A stretch of DNA of 64,000 bases from the NCBI RefSeq assembly GCF_041080795.1, contig NZ_CP129674.1:496001-560000 (forward strand), read 5' to 3'. The notes beneath the pieces are model-generated. The model had not been told where the DNA came from. It was given only the letters and a program-made list of their open reading frames with translations, and searched no databases. The stretch is from Bifidobacterium sp. WK041_4_12. GTDB lineage: Bacteria > Actinomycetota > Actinomycetes > Actinomycetales > Bifidobacteriaceae. The position numbers were made by a program, and so were the translations under genes. The first letter of the stretch is position 1. Each line of letters opens with the position of its first letter. Below, piece by piece: positions 52,290-61,604 of the stretch.

Positions 52290-53113
52290 ACGGTCTTTTT
52301 ATATCTTTTGAAGGTGTTGATGGATCCGGCAAGACAACACAGCTTCAACGGCTTAATGCATATGTCATGTCACAGGGGCGCAATGCGCTGATCACCAGGG
52401 AACCAGGCGGAACAGCTACGGGTCTGGTCATTCGCGAGCTGCTGCTGCACGGCATCTCGTCATTCCCATCGCTTGCAGTTCTGGGCGCATCGGATGTGGT
52501 GGAGCATGGCGCTGATCTGAGCGACAAGGCAGAGGCGCTGCTGTACGCGGCTGATAGGGCTCAGCATGTGCACGAAGTCATTCGACCGGCACTCGATCGC
52601 GGCGATGTGGTGCTGTGCGATCGATACATCGATTCTTCGCTTGCTTACCAGGCTGGTGGACGTGAGCTGCGTGATTCGAAGATCCTTGACATCAGTACCT
52701 GGGCAACCGACGGTCTGATGCCTCGCCGCACCTATCTTCTGGATATGGATCCTGAAGAATCGCATAAGCGCCTCGAACATCAGCTTGACCGTATCGAGGT
52801 GGAAGGCGCTGATTTTCAGAATCGCACGCGTGAGCGCTTTCTCGAATTGGCGCACGACGACCCACAGCGCTATCTGATCATCGATGCAAGTCAGCCAGTC
52901 GATGATATCTGGCAGATCATTCAGAAGGATTTCGACGCACTTGCTGCGGGAGACGAGGCTACTGGCGAAGCTGCGGATGCTGCTCCCGCAACTTCAGCCG
53001 CAACTTCAGCCGCAGCCCCAACCGCAACCACCGCCCCAGCCGAGAGTGCGGTGCTTGGGGGGATGAAGCAGAGCTTGCCCAGCGAGCAAAGCAACATCGA
53101 GGTCCGTGAGTGA
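52286..53113 (+). CDS. tmk: Thymidylate kinase
   Basis: The 275-residue enzyme phosphorylates dTMP to dTDP. The P-loop is GVDGSGKTT at 10-18; TREPGGTATG and LCDRYIDSSLAYQ are substrate motifs. The catalytic part is about 210 residues; the rest is an Ala/Thr/Pro repeat tail (AAPATSAATSAAAPTATTAP) of no known function. The ATG overlaps the topA stop, and the stop overlaps the holB GTG, so three genes are chained. Confidence 0.95.
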   Translation: MNGLFISFEGVDGSGKTTQLQRLNAYVMSQGRNALITREPGGTATGLVIRELLLHGISSFPSLAVLGASDVVEHGADLSDKAEALLYAADRAQHVHEVIRPALDRGDVVLCDRYIDSSLAYQAGGRELRDSKILDISTWATDGLMPRRTYLLDMDPEESHKRLEHQLDRIEVEGADFQNRTRERFLELAHDDPQRYLIIDASQPVDDIWQIIQKDFDALAAGDEATGEAADAAPATSAATSAAAPTATTAPAESAVLGGMKQSLPSEQSNIEVRE

Positions 53114-54360
53114 GCGTCTGGGACTCCATAGTCGGCCAACGGCCCGTCGTGGAGATGCTGAGCAAGTTGGCTGAGCTCTCTGCGCTCGAAAACCGTGGGG
53201 CTATGGCTCGGGATGCAATGGCTCAAGGTGCTCAGGAAACTGAGCCGAGCCACAATCGTGAGCAGGATGAACGGCGCGTCAGGCACGGACTTGCACAGTC
53301 CTGGCTGTTTTGCGGACCTCCGGGATCTGGACGTTCGAATCTCGCGCGTGCATTTGCCGCTGCCTTGGAAAGTCCCGATCATGGCATGGGTGACACGCCA
53401 AGCAATGTAACCCAGCAGATTCTAGCCGGAACGCATCCTGATGTGACGGTTCTCTCGACAGACAAGGTCACGATAGGCATTGACGAGGTTCGCGGCCTTA
53501 TCGCTCAGTCCGAGCAGATGCCCAGCACTGCACCGTGGCGCATCATCATCATTGAGGACGTCGATCGAATGCTGGAGCGCACGACCAACGTGCTGCTCAA
53601 GGAGATCGAAGAACCTGCAGAGCATGCTATCTGGATGCTCTGCGCGCCAAGCCCGCAGGATGTGCTTCCCACGATTCGCTCCCGAACGCGCGTGGTGAAC
53701 CTTGCCGTACCTTCGCAGGCAGCAGTTGCCAAGTTCATTCTGGAACACACCGATGTCGATGAACATGTGGCATCGAGGGCATCGCGACTGGCTGAGGGGC
53801 ATATCGGCATCGCCCGCCTCTACGCCACGAACGAGCGAGTCATGAGCGATAGGGACGAGCTGATCGTCGGCGTGCTCAACCTGCGTCGAACGTCCGATGC
53901 CGTGTTGCTGGCGCAACGGCTGATCGACAGTGCCCAAGGGCAGGCTCAGGAAGAGGTCGAATCTCAGGTTGATCGTGACGAGCGGAATTTCCGTCGCATC
54001 AACGGACTCGATGAAGGTGAGCGACTGCCCGCCGAATTGCGACCGGCTTTTCATGCCATCGGCAAGAAGGAAGATGTCCGAAGGCGCATCACGCGCCGTT
54101 CCAGGGATGTGCTTGACCGAGCCTTCAATTCGGTTGCCAGCATCTACCGAGACGTTGGCGTGCTGCAGAATAATGCAGAAGACTCTGCGGGTCTGATCAA
54201 TCTTGAAAACAGAACGGCAATAACCGAATTGTCAATCCGCATTGACCGCAATCGAGCGGTCGCGTGCCTTGAGGCTGTCGAAACCGCTCGACGCCGACTG
54301 GGTTCCAATGGAGCCCCTCTGCTCGTTTGTGAAGCATTGTTTTCAAGCTTGGTGCCATGA
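53110..54360 (+). CDS. holB: DNA polymerase III subunit delta prime
   Basis: The 416-residue clamp-loader stator subunit starts at GTG 53110, overlapping the tmk stop. VWDSIVGQRPVVEML is the usual opening. The P-loop GPPGSGRS (69-76) has Arg in place of Lys, as expected in an actinobacterial delta prime that does not hydrolyse ATP. KVTIGIDEVRGLIAQSEQMP and LLKEIEEPAEHAIWMLCAPS follow, then PTIRSRTRVV. A roughly 30-residue acidic insert sits before the P-loop. Confidence 0.93.
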   Translation: MSVWDSIVGQRPVVEMLSKLAELSALENRGAMARDAMAQGAQETEPSHNREQDERRVRHGLAQSWLFCGPPGSGRSNLARAFAAALESPDHGMGDTPSNVTQQILAGTHPDVTVLSTDKVTIGIDEVRGLIAQSEQMPSTAPWRIIIIEDVDRMLERTTNVLLKEIEEPAEHAIWMLCAPSPQDVLPTIRSRTRVVNLAVPSQAAVAKFILEHTDVDEHVASRASRLAEGHIGIARLYATNERVMSDRDELIVGVLNLRRTSDAVLLAQRLIDSAQGQAQEEVESQVDRDERNFRRINGLDEGERLPAELRPAFHAIGKKEDVRRRITRRSRDVLDRAFNSVASIYRDVGVLQNNAEDSAGLINLENRTAITELSIRIDRNRAVACLEAVETARRRLGSNGAPLLVCEALFSSLVP

Positions 54361-54468
54361 TGGCATGCCATGCCGTTGATGTCACGGCCGTGAACATTAC
54401 GGGTGTGTGAATGTTCACTTTCAGGCTTCCTCATTGTCTGAGCGTGCTTGGTGAGCGATACTGGAGAC

Positions 54469-55014
54469 ATGAACATTCAAACGGACTTTTCCACTATTCC
54501 AGACCAATACGCAAAGCAAGCTCCTGAAGAACTCAAGATTGATGGAACGCCGATACTTTCCTTTCCTTTCACCGTGAGTGGGGTGAGCGAGAATGCCCTC
54601 TATCTGCACTGGATGTTTGTCGATCCAGACTCGATTCCAGTATGTGGCTTCCAGTGGAATCATTGGGCTGCTGCAAATGTTCCGATTGCCGCACTACAAT
54701 CGGGCTCCGCAGCTTCCGTGTCGATTCCTGAGGACTTTTCTCGCAAGGTCGAACTGATTGCACCCGAGGCCATGCAGGGCAAGAATTCAGAAGCTTCGGC
54801 GCTGCTCGGGCACAAGAATCCGAAGATCACCACGGGATACGTTGGTCCGACACCCCCTGATGCCGATCATGAGTATCACTTGATCGTCTGGGCAACCACC
54901 GAGCCATTGAAAAAACTGTCGCAAGGATTCTGGTTCAACGAGCTCGAGCGAGAGATTCGCGATGCTCAGGAGGCACCGGAGCGCGCCGAGGTCTTTTTGG
55001 TGGGCAGGGTCTGA
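54469..55014 (+). CDS. YbhB/YbcL family (PEBP-like) protein
   Basis: The 181-residue soluble protein of the phosphatidylethanolamine-binding/Raf-kinase-inhibitor-like family starts at ATG 54469 after GGAGAC. Visible are the family's core strand ALYLHWMFVDPDSIPVCGFQ with NHWAAANVPIA, then TGYVGPTPPDADHEYHLIVW. Its ligand and role in bacteria are not established. No signal peptide. It stands alone between holB and the dipeptidase. Confidence 0.88.
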   Translation: MNIQTDFSTIPDQYAKQAPEELKIDGTPILSFPFTVSGVSENALYLHWMFVDPDSIPVCGFQWNHWAAANVPIAALQSGSAASVSIPEDFSRKVELIAPEAMQGKNSEASALLGHKNPKITTGYVGPTPPDADHEYHLIVWATTEPLKKLSQGFWFNELEREIRDAQEAPERAEVFLVGRV

Positions 55015-55134
55015 TTGCCAACACCAGTGACGACAGTGTGTATTACAGTGTCGAACATCGAGCGGTCACATGTCTGCCGTGGTGAAGCGCTGCTTGAGCG
55101 AGCAGCGGCAGGTTGAGGGAAAGGTTTTGCGCGT

Positions 55135-56661
55135 ATGGGGTGCACAACGATTTTGGTAGGTAAGGACGCAAGCTATGACGGGTCAACCATCATCGCTCGC
55201 AACGAGGATTCTCCCAATGGAGAGTTCGATCCGAAGCGTTTCGTCGTCGTACATCCCGAAGACCAGCCACAGCATTATCGCAGTGTGCTGAGCCATGTAG
55301 CCGTCGATTTGCCGGCGCATCCGCTGCGATACACCTCCATGCCCAATGCGAATACCGATCAGGGCATCTGGGGCGAAGCAGGAGTGAATGAGGTCAATGT
55401 GGCGATGAGCGCCACAGAAACGCTCACCACCAACGAGCGGGTTCTGGGTGCTGACCCCCTCGTGGAGATGAAGACAGGTCAAGGCAAACCGGACGACGTT
55501 GACTATCAGCCTGAAACCGTAGGCGGCATTGGCGAAGAGGATATGCTCACCATCGTATTGCCGTATATCAGGACTGCACGCGAAGGTGTTCAACGTCTGG
55601 GCGCTCTGCTTGAACAGTACGGCACATATGAGATGAACGGCATTGCCTTCAGCGATGACAGCGAAATCTGGTGGCTTGAAACAGTCGGAGGGCATCACTG
55701 GATTGCGAAGCGAGTTCCCGACGCCGCCTATGTGACGATGCCGAATCAGTTGGGCATAGACGAATTCGATATCGACGATGCGTTCAGCGAACAGCGTGAA
55801 CACATGTGCTCTGCCGATCTTCGCGAGTTCATCGAAGACAACCATCTCGACCTTTCCGTTGAATCGACCACGCCGTTCAACCCGAGGGATGCCTTCGGAT
55901 CGCATTCGGATTCCGACCATGTCTATAACACCCCTCGCGCATGGTATATGCAACGATTCCTCAATCCATACGACGAGATGTGGGATGGTCAGGATGCTGA
56001 CCATCGACCGGATTCTGACGACATTCCCTGGGCGCGTCAGCCAGAACGCAAAATCACGATCGAAGATGTGAAATACGTGCTCAGCTCTCACTATCAGGGC
56101 ACCCCGTTCGATCCATACGGTGCGCGAGGCGATGCTCATACCCGCGGATTGTTCAGACCAATCGGCATCAATCGCAACGGCGAACTTGCCGTATTGCAGA
56201 TTCGCCCCAGCCTTTCACCAAGCTACCGTGCCCTCCAGTGGATCTCTTACGGTTCCAATGCTTTCAATACGCTTGTTCCCTTCTATGCAAACGTCGACCG
56301 CACGCCGGAATATTTGGAGCAGACGCCCCTGCAGGTCAACACCGAAAGCTTCTATTGGGCAAACCGTGTGATAGCGGCGCTCGCGGATTCTGCGTATGCC
56401 GAGACTTCGTCGGACATTGAGCATTATCGTCAGGTCGTTGGGACGATAGGGCACAAGCTCATCGCCGAAACCGATAAGCAGTGCGAACAGCTCGAGAACC
56501 ACGAGCAGCAAAGCGATGCTTCGGATGCAAGCAGCCTGTTGGAAATTGCAAACGAAACCATGTCGTCTTATCTCAAGCAGGAAACCGAACAATTGCTCAC
56601 AAAAGTGCTCTATATTGCAAGTATGCGCATGAAAAATGGCTTCGGCATGTCGGATAACTAA
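55135..56661 (+). CDS. Family C69 dipeptidase (PepD-like)
   Basis: The 508-residue Ntn-hydrolase dipeptidase opens MGCTTILVGKDASYDGSTII: C3 would be the N-terminal nucleophile after removal of the first two residues, and ARNEDSPNGEFDPKRF is the family block that follows. GIWGEAGVNEVNVAMSATET and GIAFSDDSEIWWLETVGGHHW are also typical. It lacks a signal peptide, so it probably acts in the cytoplasm on imported dipeptides. It is followed at once by a perfect palindromic element. Confidence 0.93.
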   Translation: MGCTTILVGKDASYDGSTIIARNEDSPNGEFDPKRFVVVHPEDQPQHYRSVLSHVAVDLPAHPLRYTSMPNANTDQGIWGEAGVNEVNVAMSATETLTTNERVLGADPLVEMKTGQGKPDDVDYQPETVGGIGEEDMLTIVLPYIRTAREGVQRLGALLEQYGTYEMNGIAFSDDSEIWWLETVGGHHWIAKRVPDAAYVTMPNQLGIDEFDIDDAFSEQREHMCSADLREFIEDNHLDLSVESTTPFNPRDAFGSHSDSDHVYNTPRAWYMQRFLNPYDEMWDGQDADHRPDSDDIPWARQPERKITIEDVKYVLSSHYQGTPFDPYGARGDAHTRGLFRPIGINRNGELAVLQIRPSLSPSYRALQWISYGSNAFNTLVPFYANVDRTPEYLEQTPLQVNTESFYWANRVIAALADSAYAETSSDIEHYRQVVGTIGHKLIAETDKQCEQLENHEQQSDASDASSLLEIANETMSSYLKQETEQLLTKVLYIASMRMKNGFGMSDN

Positions 56662-56677
56662 GCAATCGAGGATGTTG

Positions 56678-56786
56678 GAGCTTCATTGTGAACTTCTGCA
56701 AGTATCAACGCCTTAAAATGGCGAATATTGGACACAAAAAGGCCTGAAATAAGCTCGACTACTTGCAGAAGTTCACAATGAAGCTC
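56678..56786. repeat. Long palindromic element, copy 4 by position (arm type B, perfect arms)
   Basis: A 27-bp perfect inverted repeat, 56678-56704 and 56760-56786, begins GAGCTTCATTGTGAACTTCT. The inner edges are AAGTATCA and TACTT; the interior of 55 nt matches the length of that at 40195 and shares CTTAAAATG. It lies between the dipeptidase stop (16 bp away) and recG (33 bp away). Confidence 0.92.
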
Positions 56787-56818
56787 AGTGGCCGTGAATG
56801 TTGCCAAAGGAGGCGCGG

Positions 56819-59281
56819 ATGGTGTTGCTCGATACGGCAGTTGCTGCCGTGCTTTCGAACAAACGGCGGGTGAATGCGTTGAAGGCGCTTGGGGTCGTGA
56901 CCTTGCAGGACGCCTTGACTTACTACCCCTTTCGAGTGACCGATCCCGTCCCTATACGTCATCTTCGTGATGCGAAGGTGGATCAGAGCATGGCATTTGG
57001 CGCGCAAGTTAGGGCAATACGAATCATGCCGATGGCTCAGCGAAGCGGGCACCGCCTGGAAGTGATCATCGAAGACAATGAGGATTCTTCGACTGCCTCG
57101 CTGGTCTTCTTCTCATACAAGCAGTATTTCGTCGATTGGATGAGCACCCGGCTCAAGGTCGGCAGCATGATAGTGGTGCAGGGAATCCCAAGCTTCTATA
57201 ACGACCGACTTCAATTCACACATCCCGAGATTCAAGTGGTGGGAGAGGATTGCCCGAATCTTCAGGCGGGATTGGCAAGCGTCTCCCGACCTCGCCCGGT
57301 GTATCATGCCAACTCAAGAATATCGAGTCAGCACATCCACGACACGATCATAGGAATATTGCGCCTGCTTGCATCGGATGACGATGTTCTCAAACCAAGT
57401 TCGCAGACCGAAGAGGCGCAGGATGGCATCGGAGCAATAATCCCCGTCGAACAGCTCGCTGCCAGAATCCCTGACATTCTTCCTGAATCAATAATCCAAG
57501 CCAATGGATTGCTGCATCGTGCACAGGCGTTTCTTTCAATTCACGAGCCTGATTCGGTTCAGGCATTCAAGGCCGCACTCTCAAGCCTGAGATTCGAAGA
57601 GGCGCTGGTCTCACAGACAGCGTTGCTTCGAACAAAATCCGATGTGAAAACCACGCCAGCCCTTCCCTGCGATGGGTCTGATGCCGATGACCTGGTTCAT
57701 GAATTCCTGGCCTCGCTGCCTTTCGAGTTAACGCATGGCCAGCGCGATGTCATGGCTGAAATCCGAGCAGATATGGCGCATGCCTATCCAATGCAACGTC
57801 TCCTTCAGGGCGAGGTCGGATCTGGAAAAACCATCATTGCTGTGGCCGCGATGCTTCGGGCAGTTGGAGCTGACCAGCAGGCGGTTCTGGTCGCGCCAAC
57901 CCAGATTCTTGCCGAACAGCACTTTCAGACGATCCGGCGCTTGCTGGGTCACAAGACGCAGGATGAGGCGACCAGCGACAGCGATGCAGCTACAGAGCTG
58001 AGCTCCATTCCCGTCGTCCTGATTACAGGTGGCATGCGTCTGGCTCAGCGTAGGAAGGTGCTGGCTGTGGCTTCGAGCGGGAATCCGTGCATCATCATTG
58101 CCACGCATGCGGCATTTTCCAAGACCTTCCAAGCCCCCAACCTTGGGCTCGTGGTGATAGACGAGCAGCATCGCTTCGGTGTGGAACAGCGCAACGTGCT
58201 GCGAAACAAGTCCGAGCATGCGCCGCATCTTCTGGTCATGACCGCAACGCCAATTCCTCGCACGGCAGCACTCACATGGTTTGGAGACCTTGATCTCTCA
58301 TGGCTGACAGAACTGCCTGGCGGAAGAAAACCAATCCGCACCACGGTCATCGAAGAGAGCGATGCCTCGATGATGGCGAAGATGTTCGTGCATATTCGCA
58401 TGCGCATAGATGCAGGGGAACGGGCATACATCGTGTGCCCGCGCATCGATGAAGGGGAAGAGGGCGGCTCAGAACAGTCGCCGCAATCACACCAGACAGG
58501 GCACGGGGTATCAGTATCTTCCACAGCTTCAGCGGCTCCAGCGACAGCCCGCCGCTCAAAGCCTGCACGCCAGCATTCCAAGGAACGAGCGGAGGAATTG
58601 GAATTCGATGATTTCGAAGAGTTCTCTGTGCCGAATTCGGACGATGACGAGACATCCGCGTCCTTGCCTCCGCTGCATTCAGTCACGACGATTGCATCAA
58701 GACTTTCGGCGCTGCCACAGTTCGCTGGACTCAGCATGGCAACGCTCACCGGGCGTGATGACGATGAAACGAAACGTAGCGTCATGCAGCACTTCTCTGC
58801 AGGCGAGTGCCCCATCATCGTTGCCACAACCGTGGTTGAGGTGGGTATGGATGTGCCTGAAGCTACCTGCATCGTCGTGTTCGACGCGGACCGCTTCGGT
58901 CTTTCGCAGCTGCACCAGCTTCGCGGCAGGGTTGGGCGTGGCGGCAAGCAAAGTTGGGCGTTCTTCATTTCGCGTGCACAGCCTGACAGCATTGCCGCAC
59001 AACGACTGGCGGTTATCCGCGATTCCACTGACGGCGCTGAAATCGCCCAGGCCGACATGGAGCTGCGTGGGGCAGGCGACGTACTCGGGGATGCCCAATC
59101 GGGCGGCCAGTCGTCGTTGAAGCTGCTGCGTGTGATAACCGACGCGAAAATCATCGCGAAGGCTCGGGAGCAGGCTGAAGAATTGCTTGCAGCTGATCCA
59201 CAACTGAAGGATGAGGTTCAGCTCGCCGGAGCGGTGCTCGATTTCATGCGAGGCAATGAACGATTCCTTACCAGTACATGA
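56819..59281 (+). CDS. recG: ATP-dependent DNA helicase RecG
   Basis: The 820-residue branched-DNA helicase reverses stalled forks. The wedge/OB domain is N-terminal; Walker A GEVGSGKT is at 331-338 and the DEQH box (VIDEQHRFGVEQRN) at 448-451. MTATPIPRTAAL and QLRGRVGRGGKQSW are later helicase motifs. A polar insert of about 70 residues (about 548-620; Ser, Ala, then acidic DDFEEF..DDDE) lies between the two helicase lobes and makes the protein longer than usual. The start is ATG 56819, five bases after AAAGGAGG. Confidence 0.95.
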   Translation: MVLLDTAVAAVLSNKRRVNALKALGVVTLQDALTYYPFRVTDPVPIRHLRDAKVDQSMAFGAQVRAIRIMPMAQRSGHRLEVIIEDNEDSSTASLVFFSYKQYFVDWMSTRLKVGSMIVVQGIPSFYNDRLQFTHPEIQVVGEDCPNLQAGLASVSRPRPVYHANSRISSQHIHDTIIGILRLLASDDDVLKPSSQTEEAQDGIGAIIPVEQLAARIPDILPESIIQANGLLHRAQAFLSIHEPDSVQAFKAALSSLRFEEALVSQTALLRTKSDVKTTPALPCDGSDADDLVHEFLASLPFELTHGQRDVMAEIRADMAHAYPMQRLLQGEVGSGKTIIAVAAMLRAVGADQQAVLVAPTQILAEQHFQTIRRLLGHKTQDEATSDSDAATELSSIPVVLITGGMRLAQRRKVLAVASSGNPCIIIATHAAFSKTFQAPNLGLVVIDEQHRFGVEQRNVLRNKSEHAPHLLVMTATPIPRTAALTWFGDLDLSWLTELPGGRKPIRTTVIEESDASMMAKMFVHIRMRIDAGERAYIVCPRIDEGEEGGSEQSPQSHQTGHGVSVSSTASAAPATARRSKPARQHSKERAEELEFDDFEEFSVPNSDDDETSASLPPLHSVTTIASRLSALPQFAGLSMATLTGRDDDETKRSVMQHFSAGECPIIVATTVVEVGMDVPEATCIVVFDADRFGLSQLHQLRGRVGRGGKQSWAFFISRAQPDSIAAQRLAVIRDSTDGAEIAQADMELRGAGDVLGDAQSGGQSSLKLLRVITDAKIIAKAREQAEELLAADPQLKDEVQLAGAVLDFMRGNERFLTST

Positions 59282-59331
59282 CGTACATGACAGTACATGA
59301 ACGAACCGTCGCATGTACAGGCTTGACATGA

Positions 59332-59398
59332 CAGGGAGCGCAATCCAAAGACTCTGAATACTCTGAATACTCTGAATACTCTGAAACTCCGCTCCCTG
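59332..59398. other. Hairpin whose loop holds four 9-bp repeats
   Basis: CAGGGAGCG (59332-59340) pairs with CGCTCCCTG (59390-59398). The 49-nt loop contains ACTCTGAAT repeated at 59351, 59360, 59369 and 59378 (last copy ACTCTGAAA). It lies between convergent recG and poxB and may terminate both, though no T tract follows. Confidence 0.7.
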
Positions 59399-59423
59399 CC
59401 ACGCAGCTCGGCAAGCTTACAAG

Positions 59424-61271
59424 CTAGAACCCGCCCTGTTCGATTGTGCCAATATGTGATTCAAGACCTTCCTTTTCGAGGAAGTACGACAGCGGCTTCA
59501 GATCTTCTGCCTCATAGCGCTTCTTGAATCGCTTGATATCCTCATCCGAATGCAGTCGCGGATCAAGCTCAAGCAGCTCCGCAGGCAGAGGACGTTCGTT
59601 GCTGATCTTGGCGTCAATGACGACGACACGACCATGTGCAATGTCTCGAATAGCAGCATCGAACACGTCGTTGAGCTGGCTGATTTCCGTAACCGAATAG
59701 CCAACGGCCCCCATGGATTCAGCAAGCTTCTTGTAATCCGTGTCCTGGAATTGAACGCCAAGGAACCCTTTGTTGGTGTCCTCCTGCTCGTCCTTGATGA
59801 AGCCGTACTGCTTGTTGGCAAACACGACATTGATGATCGGCAGCTTGTATTGCACCTGAGTGGCCAGATCCTGCATCACCATGTTGAACCCTCCATCACC
59901 GGCGAGATTCCAGACCTGACGGCCAGGGAAGTCTTGCTTCGCGGCGATGGCACCCGGCAAGCCGATTCCCATCGTGGCAAACAGGGCGGATGTTCTCCAC
60001 ATCTGCTGCGGATTCATATGCAGATGACGAATGGAAGTCTGCGTCACGTCACCGACGTCGATGGAATAGATGGCGTCCTTCTCGGAAACGCGATTGATCT
60101 GGTTATACACCTGATACAGTTGCAGCTCGCCTTCGGTTTTCGTCTCCAAGCGGTGAACATACTCGTTCCAGTTGGCAACGTTATCAAGATTTGCACGCCA
60201 CCAGCCGTTCTCCGGCTTCTCATCGACCTTGTCGTAGATGGCCTTCAGAGCATCTCCTGCATCGCCAAGAATTGCCACATCGGCATAGTGACGCTTGCCC
60301 AGCTTCGAAGGATCGATGTCGATTTGAATGAATTTCTTGACGTGCTTGAATACCTTGGACACTTCGGCAAAGGGATAGTTGTTGCCGACGAACACCACAA
60401 CATCGGCTTCAGGGAACACTTCAACCGATGGCTTGGTGGAAACGCGGTTCGGGCTGCCAAGCAAGGCTTCGAAATCAGATGGGAAGTTGTCCCAGCTGAT
60501 GCCGGTATTCGCCAGCGGAGCCTTGATCTTGCGGCACAGATCCATGACGATCTTGCCCTTGCCGCGCGTGCCGATCCCCGCGAAGATGACGGGGCGTTCA
60601 GCCTCGTTGAGGATGTTGACTGCCAGAGCGATATCTTCGGGATCGAGCGTGGGGTTCGGATACCGACGGTGTGCATGTGCAGTGGAATACCAAGCATCCG
60701 TGGCAATGTTCACCCAGCCCAGGTCGACCGGAATCTGCACGACCGCAACGCCATTCTTGGCGTATGCCTGACGAATCGCCTCATCGACGACGTGGGGAAG
60801 CTGATCGGCGGTCATCACGGTTCTGTTGTACACGGCAACGTCGGCAAAGATTGGGTTTTCATTCATTTCCTGGAAGGTATCCCAGTTCATGCCGGAAGTG
60901 CCAAACTGACCGACCAAAGCCAGAACGGGAACGTGATCCTCTCTGGCATCGTAGAGTCCGTTCATCAGATGTGTGCCGCCGGGCCCTGCCGACCCGAAGC
61001 AGACACCGATTTCGCCGGTCATCTTGGCGTGCATGGAAGCCGCCATCGCGCCAACTTCTTCGTGACGCACCTGAACATAATCGATGTGTTGATTCTCTTC
61101 GTACAGGGCATCCATCAGAGAATTGATCGAACCGCCTGGAATGTCGTAGATATGCTTGACACCCCACGATTCAAGAAGTTTGACTGTGGCGACACCCGCT
61201 GTGATAGTTCCAAGCTCATGCTTGTTGGCAACCTTGGTATCAAAACCGAATTGAATGACATTCTTGGCCAT
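59424..61271 (-). CDS. Pyruvate oxidase (thiamine diphosphate, FAD)
   Basis: The 615-residue protein starts at ATG 61271 behind AAAGGAG. It has the thiamine-diphosphate enzyme layout: catalytic glutamate E71 in VRHEEVGAMAASMHAKMTG, a central FAD-type domain (PVIFAGIGTRGKG, GNNYPFAEV), and the cofactor motif WNLAGDGGFNMVMQDLATQV followed by NKQYGFIKDEQEDTNKGFLG. These last blocks are those of lactobacillal/streptococcal pyruvate oxidase (Pox/SpxB), which converts pyruvate, phosphate and O2 to acetyl phosphate, CO2 and H2O2. An acetolactate synthase is less likely given the DEQEDTN motif. It interrupts the recG-ffh neighbourhood and has a repeat array upstream; transfer is possible but unproven. 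Confidence 0.87.
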   Translation of the reverse strand: MAKNVIQFGFDTKVANKHELGTITAGVATVKLLESWGVKHIYDIPGGSINSLMDALYEENQHIDYVQVRHEEVGAMAASMHAKMTGEIGVCFGSAGPGGTHLMNGLYDAREDHVPVLALVGQFGTSGMNWDTFQEMNENPIFADVAVYNRTVMTADQLPHVVDEAIRQAYAKNGVAVVQIPVDLGWVNIATDAWYSTAHAHRRYPNPTLDPEDIALAVNILNEAERPVIFAGIGTRGKGKIVMDLCRKIKAPLANTGISWDNFPSDFEALLGSPNRVSTKPSVEVFPEADVVVFVGNNYPFAEVSKVFKHVKKFIQIDIDPSKLGKRHYADVAILGDAGDALKAIYDKVDEKPENGWWRANLDNVANWNEYVHRLETKTEGELQLYQVYNQINRVSEKDAIYSIDVGDVTQTSIRHLHMNPQQMWRTSALFATMGIGLPGAIAAKQDFPGRQVWNLAGDGGFNMVMQDLATQVQYKLPIINVVFANKQYGFIKDEQEDTNKGFLGVQFQDTDYKKLAESMGAVGYSVTEISQLNDVFDAAIRDIAHGRVVVIDAKISNERPLPAELLELDPRLHSDEDIKRFKKRYEAEDLKPLSYFLEKEGLESHIGTIEQGGF

Positions 61272-61358
61272 GTTCCGCTCCTTTGCGTTAGTACAGTCAC
61301 CAATCTGTGTCATCATCGACGCAGATCGCAAGTATTGATTTTTCGAAAGCTCCCCAGT

Positions 61359-61396
61359 TTCTTACAACTGCTCCTACAACTGCTTCTTACAACTGC
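61359..61396 (-). repeat. Three GCAGTTGTAAGAA repeats upstream of the pyruvate oxidase gene
   Basis: On the minus strand, units of 13, 12 and 13 bp (GCAGTTGTAAGAA, GCAGTTGTAGGA, GCAGTTGTAAGAA) lie about 90-125 bp before the start codon. They could be operator sites. The gene-free region 61272-61604 also separates the divergent ffh; no other clear element was seen in it. Confidence 0.7.
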
Positions 61397-61604
61397 TTAC
61401 AGCTTCTAGCAGTGGAAAATCGCTTTGGAAATTCAACGATAGTCAAACACTATCATCGAGAACGACGAATGGAAGCATTTGCACTATGAGCTGCATCACA
61501 GTTCATTGAAGGTGAAAAGGAAGGGTGAAATCATGCAGGTTCAGGCCTTGGATTTCACCGAGAATTGATTATTCTCCCACGTCACCATTAGACTGTTGTA
61601 CATT

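Noticed and set aside
52955..53066. Frameshift or assembly error in the C-terminus of tmk
   Set aside because: The Ala/Thr/Pro tail is a low-complexity repeat that ends in frame at the holB overlap; similar tails occur in other genes here.
56678..56786. Simple intrinsic terminator for the dipeptidase gene
   Set aside because: Arms of 27 bp with a 55-nt interior, conserved in other copies and lacking a T tract, do not look like an ordinary terminator, although it may terminate transcription.
59550..61409. A very long open frame (about 620 codons) on the plus strand
   Set aside because: It is entirely antisense to the pyruvate oxidase gene, whose product shows clear family motifs; the opposite translation has no domain signature and arises from codon bias.
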